Assembly: GCF_001921865.1 (NCBI RefSeq)
Contig: NZ_MSCT01000005.1
Location: 313,001 to 377,000 of the forward strand
Source of the DNA: Pseudomonas chlororaphis
Lineage (GTDB): Bacteria > Pseudomonadota > Gammaproteobacteria > Pseudomonadales > Pseudomonadaceae
DNA length: 64,000 nucleotides
Reading direction: 5' to 3'
Below the pieces are notes generated by a model. The model did no database searches and was not told the origin of the DNA. It worked only from the letters and a program-made list of their open reading frames with translations. Shown piece by piece: positions 9,081 through 16,618 of this stretch; the first letter of the stretch is position 1, and each line of letters begins with the position of its first letter. The position numbers and the translations under genes were made by a program.

Positions 9081-10385
9081 ATGAATCAGCCAACCATCCA
9101 CCGCAGTTGGGTTGCCTCCGCCAACGATCACTCGGACTTTCCGTTGCAGAACCTGCCGCTCGGCGTGTTCAGCACCCAGGGCTCGGCACCGCGCAGCGGC
9201 GTGGCCATCGGCGAGCACATCTTCGACCTGGAAGCGGCGCTGGACGCCGGGCTGTTCGACGGCGCGGCCAAGGCGGCGGCCGAGGCCACCCGCGGCGGCC
9301 AGTTGAATGCCTTTTTCGCCCTGGGCCGTCCGGCCCGCGTGGCCCTGCGCGAACGCCTGCAGGAAGTGCTCGGCGAAGGCAGCAGCCTGCGCGGCAAGGT
9401 TGAAGCCCTGGGCGCGAAACTGCTGCCCCTGGCCGCCGATTGCCAGATGCACCTGCCGGCGAAGATCGCCGACTACACCGACTTCTATGTCGGCATCGAA
9501 CACGCGCAGAACGTCGGTAAACTGTTCCGCCCCGACAACCCGCTGCTGCCGAACTACAAGTACGTGCCGATCGGCTACCACGGCCGTGCCTCGACTATCC
9601 GCCCCTCGGGCGCCGATGTGCGCCGGCCGAAAGGCCAGACCCTGCCCGCCGGCCAGAGCGAGCCGAGCTTCGGCCCGTGCGCGCGGCTGGACTACGAGCT
9701 GGAGCTGGGCATCTGGATCGGCCAGGGCAACGACATCGGCGAACCGATCGCCATCGGCGACGCCGCCGAGCACATCGCCGGTTTCTGCCTGCTCAACGAC
9801 TGGTCGGCGCGCGACATCCAGGCTTGGGAATACCAGCCGCTAGGCCCGTTCCTGTCGAAAAGCTTCATTACCAGCATCTCGCCGTGGGTGGTGACGGCCG
9901 AAGCGCTGGAGCCGTTCCGCCGGGCCCAGCCGGCCCGTCCCGAGGGCGACCCGCAGCCGCTGCCGTACCTGCTGGACAAGCGCGACCAGGCCGCTGGCGG
10001 CCTGGATATCGAGCTGGAAGTGCTGCTGCTCACCGCCGCCATGCGCGAGCAAGGCCTACCAGCCCATCGCCTGACCCTGAGCAATACCCAGTACATGTAC
10101 TGGACCGTGGCGCAGATGGTCGCCCACCACAGCGTCAACGGCTGCCAGTTGCAGGCCGGCGACCTGTTCGGTTCGGGCACCTTGTCGGGGCCGCAGAGCA
10201 CTCAGTTCGGCAGCTTGCTGGAAATCACCGAGGGCGGCAAAAAAGCCATCGAACTGGCGTCCGGCGAAGTGCGCAAGTTCCTTGAGGACGGCGACGAAAT
10301 CATCCTGCGCGGCCGCTGCCGCCGCGAGGGTTTCGCCGCCATCGGTTTCGGTGAATGCCGCGGTATCGTCCAGCCAGCACGCTAA
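9081..10385 (+). CDS. fahA: Fumarylacetoacetase
   Basis: A 434-residue cytoplasmic hydrolase splitting fumarylacetoacetate into fumarate and acetoacetate, the last step of the pathway. Family features are visible, including the N-terminal SH3-like domain, the YTDFYVGIEHAQNVGKLFRP stretch, GYHGRASTI, and the metal-site region DYELELGIWIG followed by LLNDWSARDIQAWEYQPLGP. GGAGATAACCG precedes the ATG, three bases after the hmgA stop, so translation is tightly linked. It is also known as hmgB in P. putida. Confidence 0.96.
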   Translation: MNQPTIHRSWVASANDHSDFPLQNLPLGVFSTQGSAPRSGVAIGEHIFDLEAALDAGLFDGAAKAAAEATRGGQLNAFFALGRPARVALRERLQEVLGEGSSLRGKVEALGAKLLPLAADCQMHLPAKIADYTDFYVGIEHAQNVGKLFRPDNPLLPNYKYVPIGYHGRASTIRPSGADVRRPKGQTLPAGQSEPSFGPCARLDYELELGIWIGQGNDIGEPIAIGDAAEHIAGFCLLNDWSARDIQAWEYQPLGPFLSKSFITSISPWVVTAEALEPFRRAQPARPEGDPQPLPYLLDKRDQAAGGLDIELEVLLLTAAMREQGLPAHRLTLSNTQYMYWTVAQMVAHHSVNGCQLQAGDLFGSGTLSGPQSTQFGSLLEITEGGKKAIELASGEVRKFLEDGDEIILRGRCRREGFAAIGFGECRGIVQPAR

Positions 10386-10397
10386 GGGGGGAGAACC

Positions 10398-11036
10398 ATG
10401 GAACTCTATACCTACTACCGTTCGACCGCGTCCTACCGGGTACGCATCGCGCTGGCGCTCAAGGGCCTGGATTACCAGGCGCTGCCGGTCAACCTGGTGG
10501 CGGCCGGCGGTGGCGCCAACCGCCAGCCGGACTACCTGGCGGTCAACCCGCAAGGCCGGGTGCCGGCCTTGCGCACCGACGACGGCGAGGTGCTGATCCA
10601 GTCCCTGGCCATCATCGAGTACCTCGAGGAACGTTATCCACAGGTGCCGCTGTTGTCTCGGGAGCTGGCGACCCGGGCCCACGAACGGGCGGTGGCGTTG
10701 CTGGTTTGCAGCGATATCCATCCGCTGCACAACTCCAGTACGCAGAACCTGCTGCGCCAATGGGGTTACGACGAAGCCCGGGTGCTGGAGTGGATCGGCC
10801 ACTGGATCAGCAACGGCCTGGCGGCGATCGAACAGTTGATCGGCGAGCGGGGCTATTGCTTCGGCGACGAGCCGGGGCTGGCCGACGCCTGCCTGATTCC
10901 CCAGTTGTACGCGGCCGAACGATTCAAGGTGGCGCTGGAGGGTTACCCGCGGATTCGCCGGGTCGCCGCCCTGGCGGCCGAACACCCAGCCTTCCGGCAA
11001 GCCCACCCGGCCAACCAGCCCGATACGCCTGCCTGA
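10398..11036 (+). CDS. maiA: Maleylacetoacetate isomerase (zeta-class GST)
   Basis: A 212-residue glutathione-dependent isomerase converting maleylacetoacetate to fumarylacetoacetate. The N-terminus YTYYRSTASYRVRIALALKG carries the SSCS/T-type active-site motif of zeta GSTs in its S-T-A-S form. The thioredoxin-fold LIQSLAIIEYLEERYP and a C-terminal helical domain follow. It starts 12 bp after fahA behind GGGGGAGAACC, as the third gene of the hmg operon (hmgC in other naming). Confidence 0.95.
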   Translation: MELYTYYRSTASYRVRIALALKGLDYQALPVNLVAAGGGANRQPDYLAVNPQGRVPALRTDDGEVLIQSLAIIEYLEERYPQVPLLSRELATRAHERAVALLVCSDIHPLHNSSTQNLLRQWGYDEARVLEWIGHWISNGLAAIEQLIGERGYCFGDEPGLADACLIPQLYAAERFKVALEGYPRIRRVAALAAEHPAFRQAHPANQPDTPA

Positions 11037-11040
11037 CCCC

Positions 11041-11067
11041 CTGAAGCCGCTGCCTGCGGCGGCTACA
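11041..11067. repeat. Degenerate REP unit, GTAGCCGCTGCC family
   Basis: The sequence GAAGCCGCTGCCTGCGGCGG then CTACAG resembles half of the second REP class. It lies in the 95-bp gap between maiA and the transporter gene. Confidence 0.5.
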
Positions 11068-11131
11068 GATTGACCGCGCCCGTCCAGAGGCGCGGCGTCC
11101 CATAACGATAAAAACCAACAGGTACCTTGCG

Positions 11132-12499
11132 ATGCACAATCAGCTTGCCAGCTTCCGGGCGGCGCTCGACGCCCGTCCGGTGTCGCGTTATCAGTGGTTG
11201 CTTCTTTTGCTCCTGGCCCTGTTGCTGGTCACCGACGGCTACGACGCCCAGGTCCTGGGTTATGTGGTGCCGGCCCTGGCCCAGGATTGGGGCCTGGAGA
11301 AAGCCGCGTTCGGCCCGGTGTTCAGCGCCAACCTGCTGGGCCTGACCCTGGGCTCCCTGGCGGTGACGCCGCTGGCGGACCGTTTCGGTGTGCGCCGCAT
11401 CCTGCTGGCCTGCGTGCTGATCTACGCCAGCCTCACGGTGTTGATGGTGTTCGCCGACTCGTTGAACACCCTGATGGCCGCGCGTTTTATCTGCGGCATC
11501 GGCATGGGCGGGGCGATGCCCAGCGCCATGGCGCTGATGTCGGAGTATTCGCCGCCGCGCCTGCGCACGCTGATGGTGACCCTGGCCGCCTGCGGTTTTT
11601 CCTTTGGCGGCGCGGCGGGCGGTTTTGTCGCCGCCGGGTTTATCGATCGCTTCGGCTGGCAGGCGGTGTTCCTCGCCGGCGGCGTCACGCCGTTGTTGCT
11701 GTTTCCGTTTCTAGTCTGGTTCCTGCCCGAGTCCTTGCCGCGCCTGCTGCGCGACCCACCGCCTTATGCGCGCTTGCGCAAAGTCACCGCGCGCATGCTG
11801 CCGGACTGGCAGCCGCCGGCCGCCTCGATGGCGCAGAACGAAGCCGAGCAGGGCAGCAAGCTGACGGTGATCGAACTGTTCCGCCACGGTTATGCGCGGC
11901 CGACGCTGCTGATCTGGGCGACCTTTTTCGTCAGCCTGATCCTGCTGTATTTCATGATCAGCTGGCTGCCGTCGCTGCTGCTGGAGAGCGGCCTGGGGTT
12001 GAACGAAGCGAACCTGGTGACCTCGATGTTCCTGTTCGCCGGAACCCTGGGGGCGATCTGCATGGCCTGGTTCGCCGACCGTTTGAAACGCAAGGTGCGG
12101 CTGCTCTCGGCGGTGCTGGCCGGCGCCGCGCTGTGTACCGTCCTGCTGGGGCTGAACCACGACAACCCGGGTTACCTGGTGGCCTTCGTCTTCGCCGCCG
12201 GTTTCTGCATCATCGGCGGCCAGTTGACCCTGAATGCCTTCGCCAGCAACTTCTACCCGGCCCAGGTCCGCGCCACCGGTACCGGCTGGGCCCTGGGCGT
12301 CGGCCGCTTCGGCTCGATCCTCGGGCCGCTGTTCGGCAGCATGTTGCTGGCGATGCACATCCCGGTGCAGCAGATCTTCTTCTTTTGCGCGATCCCGGCG
12401 GTCATCGCCGCGCTGCTGATTATCCAGGTGCGCTCGCCCCGAGAGCCGGCTACCCCCGAGCCCGACCTCAACGCCAAATTCGCCCGCGACCAACGCTGA
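11132..12499 (+). CDS. MFS aromatic acid:H+ symporter (AAHS family)
   Basis: A 455-residue, 12-helix major facilitator. Loop 1 carries the DGYD motif (TDGYDAQVLGYVVPALAQDW) characteristic of AAHS carriers such as PcaK and BenK. The MFS signature PLADRFGVRR lies between helices 2 and 3, with its repeat WFADRLKRKVR in the second half. It lies 95 bp after maiA on the same strand, so it is probably part of or coregulated with the homogentisate operon and could import an aromatic acid such as a phenylacetate or hydroxyphenyl compound. The exact substrate cannot be read from sequence. Confidence 0.88.
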   Translation: MHNQLASFRAALDARPVSRYQWLLLLLLALLLVTDGYDAQVLGYVVPALAQDWGLEKAAFGPVFSANLLGLTLGSLAVTPLADRFGVRRILLACVLIYASLTVLMVFADSLNTLMAARFICGIGMGGAMPSAMALMSEYSPPRLRTLMVTLAACGFSFGGAAGGFVAAGFIDRFGWQAVFLAGGVTPLLLFPFLVWFLPESLPRLLRDPPPYARLRKVTARMLPDWQPPAASMAQNEAEQGSKLTVIELFRHGYARPTLLIWATFFVSLILLYFMISWLPSLLLESGLGLNEANLVTSMFLFAGTLGAICMAWFADRLKRKVRLLSAVLAGAALCTVLLGLNHDNPGYLVAFVFAAGFCIIGGQLTLNAFASNFYPAQVRATGTGWALGVGRFGSILGPLFGSMLLAMHIPVQQIFFFCAIPAVIAALLIIQVRSPREPATPEPDLNAKFARDQR

Positions 12500-12503
12500 G
12501 GTC

Positions 12504-12583
12504 TGTAGGCGCGAGCTTGCTCGCGATCCAGGCTCTGCGGTAGGGCAGACAGGACGCTATCGCGAGCAAGCTCGCTCCCACAG
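12504..12583. repeat. REPIN, GTAGGAGCGAGCTTGCTCGCGAT family
   Basis: Inverted copies (TGTAGGCGCGAGCTTGCTCG ... CGAGCAAGCTCGCTCCCACA) flank a short spacer between two convergent genes. It may serve as a weak terminator. Confidence 0.85.
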
Positions 12584-12594
12584 GAGGGTGGGGA

Positions 12595-13398
12595 TCAATG
12601 CACGATGCTGTTGGGCGGCAGATGGCCCAGGCGTTCGGTCAGGCGCAGGCGCTGGATCGGGTCTTCGCTGAGCAGCAGGGCGTGCTCCAGGTCGAAGCGT
12701 TCGGCGTTGGGGCAGTCCAGGTGCTGGTACAGGCTGGCGCGGGCCAGGTAGTCGGCGGCGCTGCCATTGCCCAGTTCCAGCACCCGTTCGGCATCGATCA
12801 GCCCGTTGAGGTGGTCGTCGTGGCTCAGGTGCAGCTGGCGCAGGTTGCGCGACAGGCGCTGGAGCATCTGCTGCGGGCTGGCCGTGGCCAGGTGTTCGGC
12901 GCTCAGCTTGAGGTTCGGCCCGTACTGGCGCTCCAGCAGCTCGCGACAGTCGTTGGGGTACAGGCGCCGGCCGCCGCAGGGGTCGAGCAGATGGTCGGCA
13001 CCGGGCACGCGCAAGAGAAAGTGCCCGGGGAAATTGACCCCGACCATGGGGATCTCCAGGCGCCGCGCCAGCTCCAGGGCGATCAGCCCCAGCGCCAGCG
13101 GTTGCCCGCGCCGGGTGTGCAGCACTTTGTCCAGCAGCGCCGCCTGGGGGCGCAGCGGCAGGAACTCGTCCTGCTGGAAACCCAGGTCGTTCATGCGCCG
13201 CAGCAGCGGCTGGCCCAGTTCGCTGACCGGCAGTAACGGCAAGCCGACGCTGACCCGCTGTTGCAGTTCCTTGAAGTCTTGCAGCAACTGTTGGGGCGAC
13301 ACCTCGGCATCATGTTCGGCGGCGATCCACAGCGCCGCCTCGAAAAGCGCGGGTGGGGACTGCTGCAGGCAGGCGAAAAAAGCTTGACGCGGGTTCAT
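12595..13398 (-). CDS. SirB1 family transglutaminase-like protein with TPR-like tail
   Basis: A 267-residue soluble protein resembling E. coli YchA/SirB1. Its central region (LDKVLHTRRGQPLALGLIAL, ARRLEIPMVGVNFPGHFLLR, then DPCGGRRL) is the transglutaminase-like core of the SirB1 family. The usual catalytic Cys is not obvious at the expected position in this subfamily, so enzyme activity is doubtful. The C-terminal stretch (ADYLARASLYQHLDCPNAER and on) looks like a TPR-type helical pair. It is a single gene, convergent with the aromatic transporter. Function is unknown. Confidence 0.8.
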   Translation of the reverse strand: MNPRQAFFACLQQSPPALFEAALWIAAEHDAEVSPQQLLQDFKELQQRVSVGLPLLPVSELGQPLLRRMNDLGFQQDEFLPLRPQAALLDKVLHTRRGQPLALGLIALELARRLEIPMVGVNFPGHFLLRVPGADHLLDPCGGRRLYPNDCRELLERQYGPNLKLSAEHLATASPQQMLQRLSRNLRQLHLSHDDHLNGLIDAERVLELGNGSAADYLARASLYQHLDCPNAERFDLEHALLLSEDPIQRLRLTERLGHLPPNSIVH

Positions 13399-13581
13399 CG
13401 AAATCTCCGGCGGATGCCTCGTTTTAGCCCCGTCGCGGGCGTTCGTCCAGTGGCGGACACAGGCTGTAGCAGGTTATTTCTTAAAGCCCGGAACGCCCCG
13501 GGGCTTATTCCCGCGCGCTCCAGCAATTTTCAGGCGCAAGCCTATACTGGCGACTACAAGAAGTGATTCGGGAGCCCGACG

Positions 13582-14601
13582 ATGTTCGCTCTCATGCAAA
13601 GCACTCGCCTTGAATCGCTGCACCTGAGCGTTGATCCGGCCACCGGGTTGAAGGCGGTGATTGCCATTCATAACAGCCGCCTGGGGCCCGCCCTCGGCGG
13701 CTGTCGTTACCTTGCCTACCCCGACGATGAAAGCGCCGTGGCCGATGCCGTGCGCCTGGCCCAGGGCATGAGCTACAAGGCCGCCCTGGCCGGCTTGCCG
13801 CACGGCGGTGGCAAGGCGGTGATCATCCGCCCGCCCCATGTCGAAAGCCGCGCCGCGTTGTTCGAGGCTTTCGGCCGTTGCATCGAGCAGCTCGAAGGTC
13901 GCTACATCACCGCCATCGACAGCGGCACCTCGGTCGCCGACATGGATTGCATCGCCCAGCAGACCCAGCACGTCACCAGCACCACCGCGGCCGGCGACCC
14001 GTCGCCGCATGCCGCCATGGGCGTGTTCGCCGGCATTCGCGCCACCGCCATGGCCCGCCTGGGCAGCGACAACCTCGAAGGCCTGCGGGTGGCGGTCCAG
14101 GGCCTGGGCAATGTCGGTTTCGCCCTCGCCGAACAGCTGCATGCCGCGGGGGCGGAATTGCTGGTCAGCGATATCGACCCCGGCAAGGTGCAACTGGCCA
14201 TGGAACAGCTGGGCGCCCATCCGATCGCCAACGAAGCCTTGCTCAGCACCCCGTGCGACATCCTCGCGCCCTGCGGCCTGGGCGGCGTGCTCAACAGCCA
14301 CAGCGTGGCGCAACTGCGCTGCTCGGCGGTAGCCGGGTCGGCCAACAACCAGCTGACCAACCTGCAGGTCGCCGACCAGCTGGAAAACCGCGGCATCCTC
14401 TACGCGCCGGATTATGTGATCAATGCCGGCGGGCTGATCTACGTCTCGCTCAAGCACCGCGGCGAAGAGCTGGCGACCATCACCGCCCATCTGTCGAAGA
14501 TCAGCCAGCGGCTCACCGAAGTCTTCGCCCACGCCCAGGCGGAAAAGCGTTCCCCCGCGCGAGTGGCCGACGACCTGGCCGAGCGCGCGCTGTACCGCTA
14601 G
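13582..14601 (+). CDS. Leucine-dehydrogenase-like Glu/Leu/Phe/Val dehydrogenase
   Basis: A 339-residue NAD-dependent amino acid dehydrogenase that would interconvert a branched-chain (or aromatic) amino acid and its 2-oxo acid plus ammonia. The catalytic lysine region KAALAGLPHGGGKAVI and GPALGGCRY match leucine dehydrogenases. The Rossmann motif is GLGNVGFALAEQL, and APDYVINAGGLI near the C-terminus is typical. The gene is followed by a decayed fragment of a 2-oxo acid dehydrogenase E2, the enzyme type that would consume its product, which suggests it once headed a longer catabolic operon. Substrate preference is inferred from family only. Confidence 0.88.
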   Translation: MFALMQSTRLESLHLSVDPATGLKAVIAIHNSRLGPALGGCRYLAYPDDESAVADAVRLAQGMSYKAALAGLPHGGGKAVIIRPPHVESRAALFEAFGRCIEQLEGRYITAIDSGTSVADMDCIAQQTQHVTSTTAAGDPSPHAAMGVFAGIRATAMARLGSDNLEGLRVAVQGLGNVGFALAEQLHAAGAELLVSDIDPGKVQLAMEQLGAHPIANEALLSTPCDILAPCGLGGVLNSHSVAQLRCSAVAGSANNQLTNLQVADQLENRGILYAPDYVINAGGLIYVSLKHRGEELATITAHLSKISQRLTEVFAHAQAEKRSPARVADDLAERALYR

Positions 14602-14638
14602 TCGGCGCGCAGGCCTTACCTGGCCCAGGGGCTGGTGC

Positions 14639-14788
14639 GCCGACGTCCAGGCCCGCTCGATTCCGCCCGGGGAAATGATGGGCGCGACCCTGACCCTGTC
14701 CAACTTCGGCACCCTGTTCGGGCGTTATGCCAACCCGGTGGTGGTGTATCCGGTGTTGCCGCTGTCGCTGGAACAGCCTGGGCCGTAG
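14639..14788 (+). pseudogene. Remnant of a 2-oxo acid dehydrogenase E2 acyltransferase
   Basis: One reading frame downstream of the dehydrogenase gene encodes ADVQARSIPPGEMMGATLTL then SNFGTLFGRYANPVVV and stops at TAG 14786. This closely follows the catalytic-domain core of lipoate-dependent E2 proteins (the pattern ...SIPxxEMxGATxTLSNFGxxxGRYxxPVVxPP). The frame after VVV no longer matches, there is no start codon, and the lipoyl and binding domains are missing. I read it as the residue of a deleted E1/E2 operon. Confidence 0.7.
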
Positions 14789-14803
14789 TTTTCCACAGGC
14801 ATG

Positions 14804-14832
14804 AAAAAGGCCCTGGGTGTACACCCAGGGCC
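14804..14832 (-). terminator. Rho-independent terminator of yebG
   Basis: The perfect inverted repeat GGCCCTGGGTGTACACCCAGGGCC has a T-run on the minus strand. It lies 18 bp beyond the yebG stop codon. Confidence 0.85.
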
Positions 14833-14850
14833 TGTTCAATTCGCGCCTGC

Positions 14851-15201
14851 TTACTTGGCGGCTTTACTCGCCTTGGCGGGCTTGGCCGGTGCCGCGGGTT
14901 CTGCCGCTTCGGGCTCTGCCACGGGAGCCTCTGGCTCGGCTGCCGCGGTCGGCGCGCTGAGCAGTTCGGACAGGGCGTCCGGTTGGCTCTTGAACGCCTT
15001 GGCGAACACATCGCGGTTCTTCGCCATGTAGATCCCGGCTTCTTCCACCTGCTGTTCGCTCAGGGAAGGCACGGCTTTTTGCAACACTTGCGCCAGCAAT
15101 TCAGCCAGTTCGAGCATTTTGTCATGACGGTCAGCTTCGGCTTTATCCATGAACAAGCGCTCCAGATCTCGGCTGCTGCGGTATACCACTTCGACGGCCA
15201 T
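14851..15201 (-). CDS. yebG: YebG family SOS-regulated protein
   Basis: A 116-residue small protein. The N-terminal ~75 residues follow E. coli YebG closely (MAVEVVYRSSRDLERLFMDK, then KMLELAELLAQ and a KNRDV segment). The C-terminus is a low-complexity Ala/Pro/Glu/Lys tail ending KASKAAK, longer and more basic than in E. coli. YebG is a LexA-regulated DNA-damage-induced protein of unclear biochemical role. A perfect LexA box lies 43 bp upstream of the start, supporting SOS control here too. Confidence 0.9.
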   Translation of the reverse strand: MAVEVVYRSSRDLERLFMDKAEADRHDKMLELAELLAQVLQKAVPSLSEQQVEEAGIYMAKNRDVFAKAFKSQPDALSELLSAPTAAAEPEAPVAEPEAAEPAAPAKPAKASKAAK

Positions 15202-15244
15202 TCACCACCTCACATGCCTTCACGATAATGGGTCTTTGCTACTA

Positions 15245-15260
15245 CTGTATTTATATACAG
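15245..15260. promoter_or_regulatory. LexA (SOS) box upstream of yebG
   Basis: CTGTATTTATATACAG fits the gamma-proteobacterial LexA consensus CTGT-N8-ACAG and is a perfect palindrome except at its centre. It is in the right place to cover the yebG promoter on the minus strand. Confidence 0.88.
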
Positions 15261-15342
15261 CACGCAGAATAAGCCAATCCTGCGGCTTTGAATAGTGGCT
15301 TTTCAATGTAGCCGGGTTTCGGGGTTTGTCAGCCTTTCCCCT

Positions 15343-15435
15343 GTAGGAGCGAGCTTGCTCGCGATGGCGTCCTTTCGGACAAGGGGGTGAATGGCTGGGC
15401 CGCTATGCGGATCGCGAGCACGCTCGCTCCTACAG
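15343..15435. repeat. REPIN, GTAGGAGCGAGCTTGCTCGCGAT family
   Basis: Left unit TGTAGGAGCGAGCTTGCTCG and right inverted unit CGAGCACGCTCGCTCCTACA surround a ~45-bp spacer. It lies between yebG and psiE, which are transcribed away from it. Confidence 0.88.
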
Positions 15436-15572
15436 ATTGGCGCCTGCCTGAACGTGCCTCATCGGCAGCGGCCACCATCTCACTTCCCGACGCTGGCCTT
15501 TTTTCTGCATGCAGGACAACCGTCACGTCCAATCCGCATCATCCGGTCGAGCCGACCTAAGGAAGAACCATC

Positions 15573-16073
15573 GTGAAAATCAATTGGGCCGAGAAACTGC
15601 GGCAGAACGTCCATCAGTTGGCCGAGTCCCTGGGCAACCTGTTCGTCGAAAGCTTCCACTACCTGGCGCTGTTCGCCATCGGCGCGGTGACGGCCTGGGC
15701 GGCGGTGATGGAGTTCCTCGGGATGCTCGAGCAGGGCCATATCAAGATCGACGATATTCTCCTGTTGTTCATCTACCTCGAACTGGGGGCCATGGTCGGT
15801 ATCTACTTCAAGACCAACCACATGCCGGTGCGTTTCCTGATCTACGTGGCGATCACTGCGCTGACCCGCCTGCTGATCTCCAACGTGTCGCACCACAACC
15901 CGCCGGACCTGGGGATCATCTACCTGTGCGGCGGCATCCTGCTGCTGGCCTTCGCCATCCTGGTGGTGCGCTATGCCTCGTCGCAGTTCCCGTCGGTGAA
16001 GATCGAACACCCGCAGCGCAAGGTCGGCGCGGGCTCCAGCGAGCATCCGGACGTCGAGAAGGGCGAGCTTTAA
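15573..16073 (+). CDS. psiE: PsiE family phosphate-starvation-inducible membrane protein
   Basis: A 166-residue inner-membrane protein with four predicted helices: about residues 28-48, a second near DDILLLFIYLELGAMVGIYF, a third near FLIYVAITALTRLLIS, and a fourth near IYLCGGILLLAFAILVV. The conserved PsiE features (HMPVRFLIYVAITALTRLLI and SHHNPPD) are present. The biochemical function is not known, and PsiE is phosphate- and CRP-regulated in E. coli. The ATG follows AGGAAGAACC. Its last codons overlap the end of the convergent DUF3509 gene by 4 bp. Confidence 0.88.
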   Translation: MKINWAEKLRQNVHQLAESLGNLFVESFHYLALFAIGAVTAWAAVMEFLGMLEQGHIKIDDILLLFIYLELGAMVGIYFKTNHMPVRFLIYVAITALTRLLISNVSHHNPPDLGIIYLCGGILLLAFAILVVRYASSQFPSVKIEHPQRKVGAGSSEHPDVEKGEL

Positions 16074-16399
16074 ACGGCCACCCGCAGGAACGGCCTTTGG
16101 CCGGGCCGGCCCTTGGCGGCCGGCAGCGGCAGCTTGAAGGTGTCGCTGTCGGTCATGGCTTCGAGGATGGCCAGGGCGCTGTGGCCCTGTTCGATGGCGA
16201 TGCCGAACTGAATGCTCTGCACCAGGCGCTTGAGCCGCTGAGGGTCGTCGCGCTGGTCGGCGCTGATCATGCGCTTGGCCACCACCCGGCCGGCCTTGGA
16301 GAGGGTCAGCATGATGCTGCCGTCCAGGCCCTGGATGCTCAGGTTGACCCGGTATTCCGGGGTGAAGGCGTCGGTAATCAGCTGAAAAGGGTTGTCCAT
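16070..16399 (-). CDS. DUF3509 domain-containing protein
   Basis: A 109-residue small soluble protein beginning MDNPFQLITDAFTPEYRVNL. That start and the RMISADQRDDPQRLKRLVQS stretch are typical of DUF3509, a Pseudomonas-restricted family with no known function. The ATG at 16399 is chosen because homologues begin there, although an in-frame ATG at 16432 would add 11 residues. The 3' end overlaps the convergent psiE gene by 4 bp. Confidence 0.8.
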   Translation of the reverse strand: MDNPFQLITDAFTPEYRVNLSIQGLDGSIMLTLSKAGRVVAKRMISADQRDDPQRLKRLVQSIQFGIAIEQGHSALAILEAMTDSDTFKLPLPAAKGRPGQRPFLRVAV

Positions 16400-16573
16400 G
16401 TGCGTCACCGCTTGATTGGATCGTGCAGTCATTGACCAGCCAGGATCGGGATTAGTTCGTCTTTCCGGACCACCGGCAGGCCGTTCGCCGAGGGTTGATA
16501 ACGTCCGTATTCCTCGGCTCCTGCAAAGCAAGGGGCATGCCGGGAAAAGCGCCGGCCAGTAAAACCGGGGGTG

Positions 16574-16603
16574 AAAAAAAACGGACCAAACGGTCCGTTT
16601 TTT
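16574..16603. terminator. Bidirectional terminator after the serine transporter gene
   Basis: AAAAAACGGACC-AAA-CGGTCCGTTTTTT is a perfect hairpin with A- and T-runs on the two sides. It lies 15 bp beyond the stop of the minus-strand transporter. Confidence 0.88.
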
Positions 16604-16618
16604 CATGGGCTACCCGTT

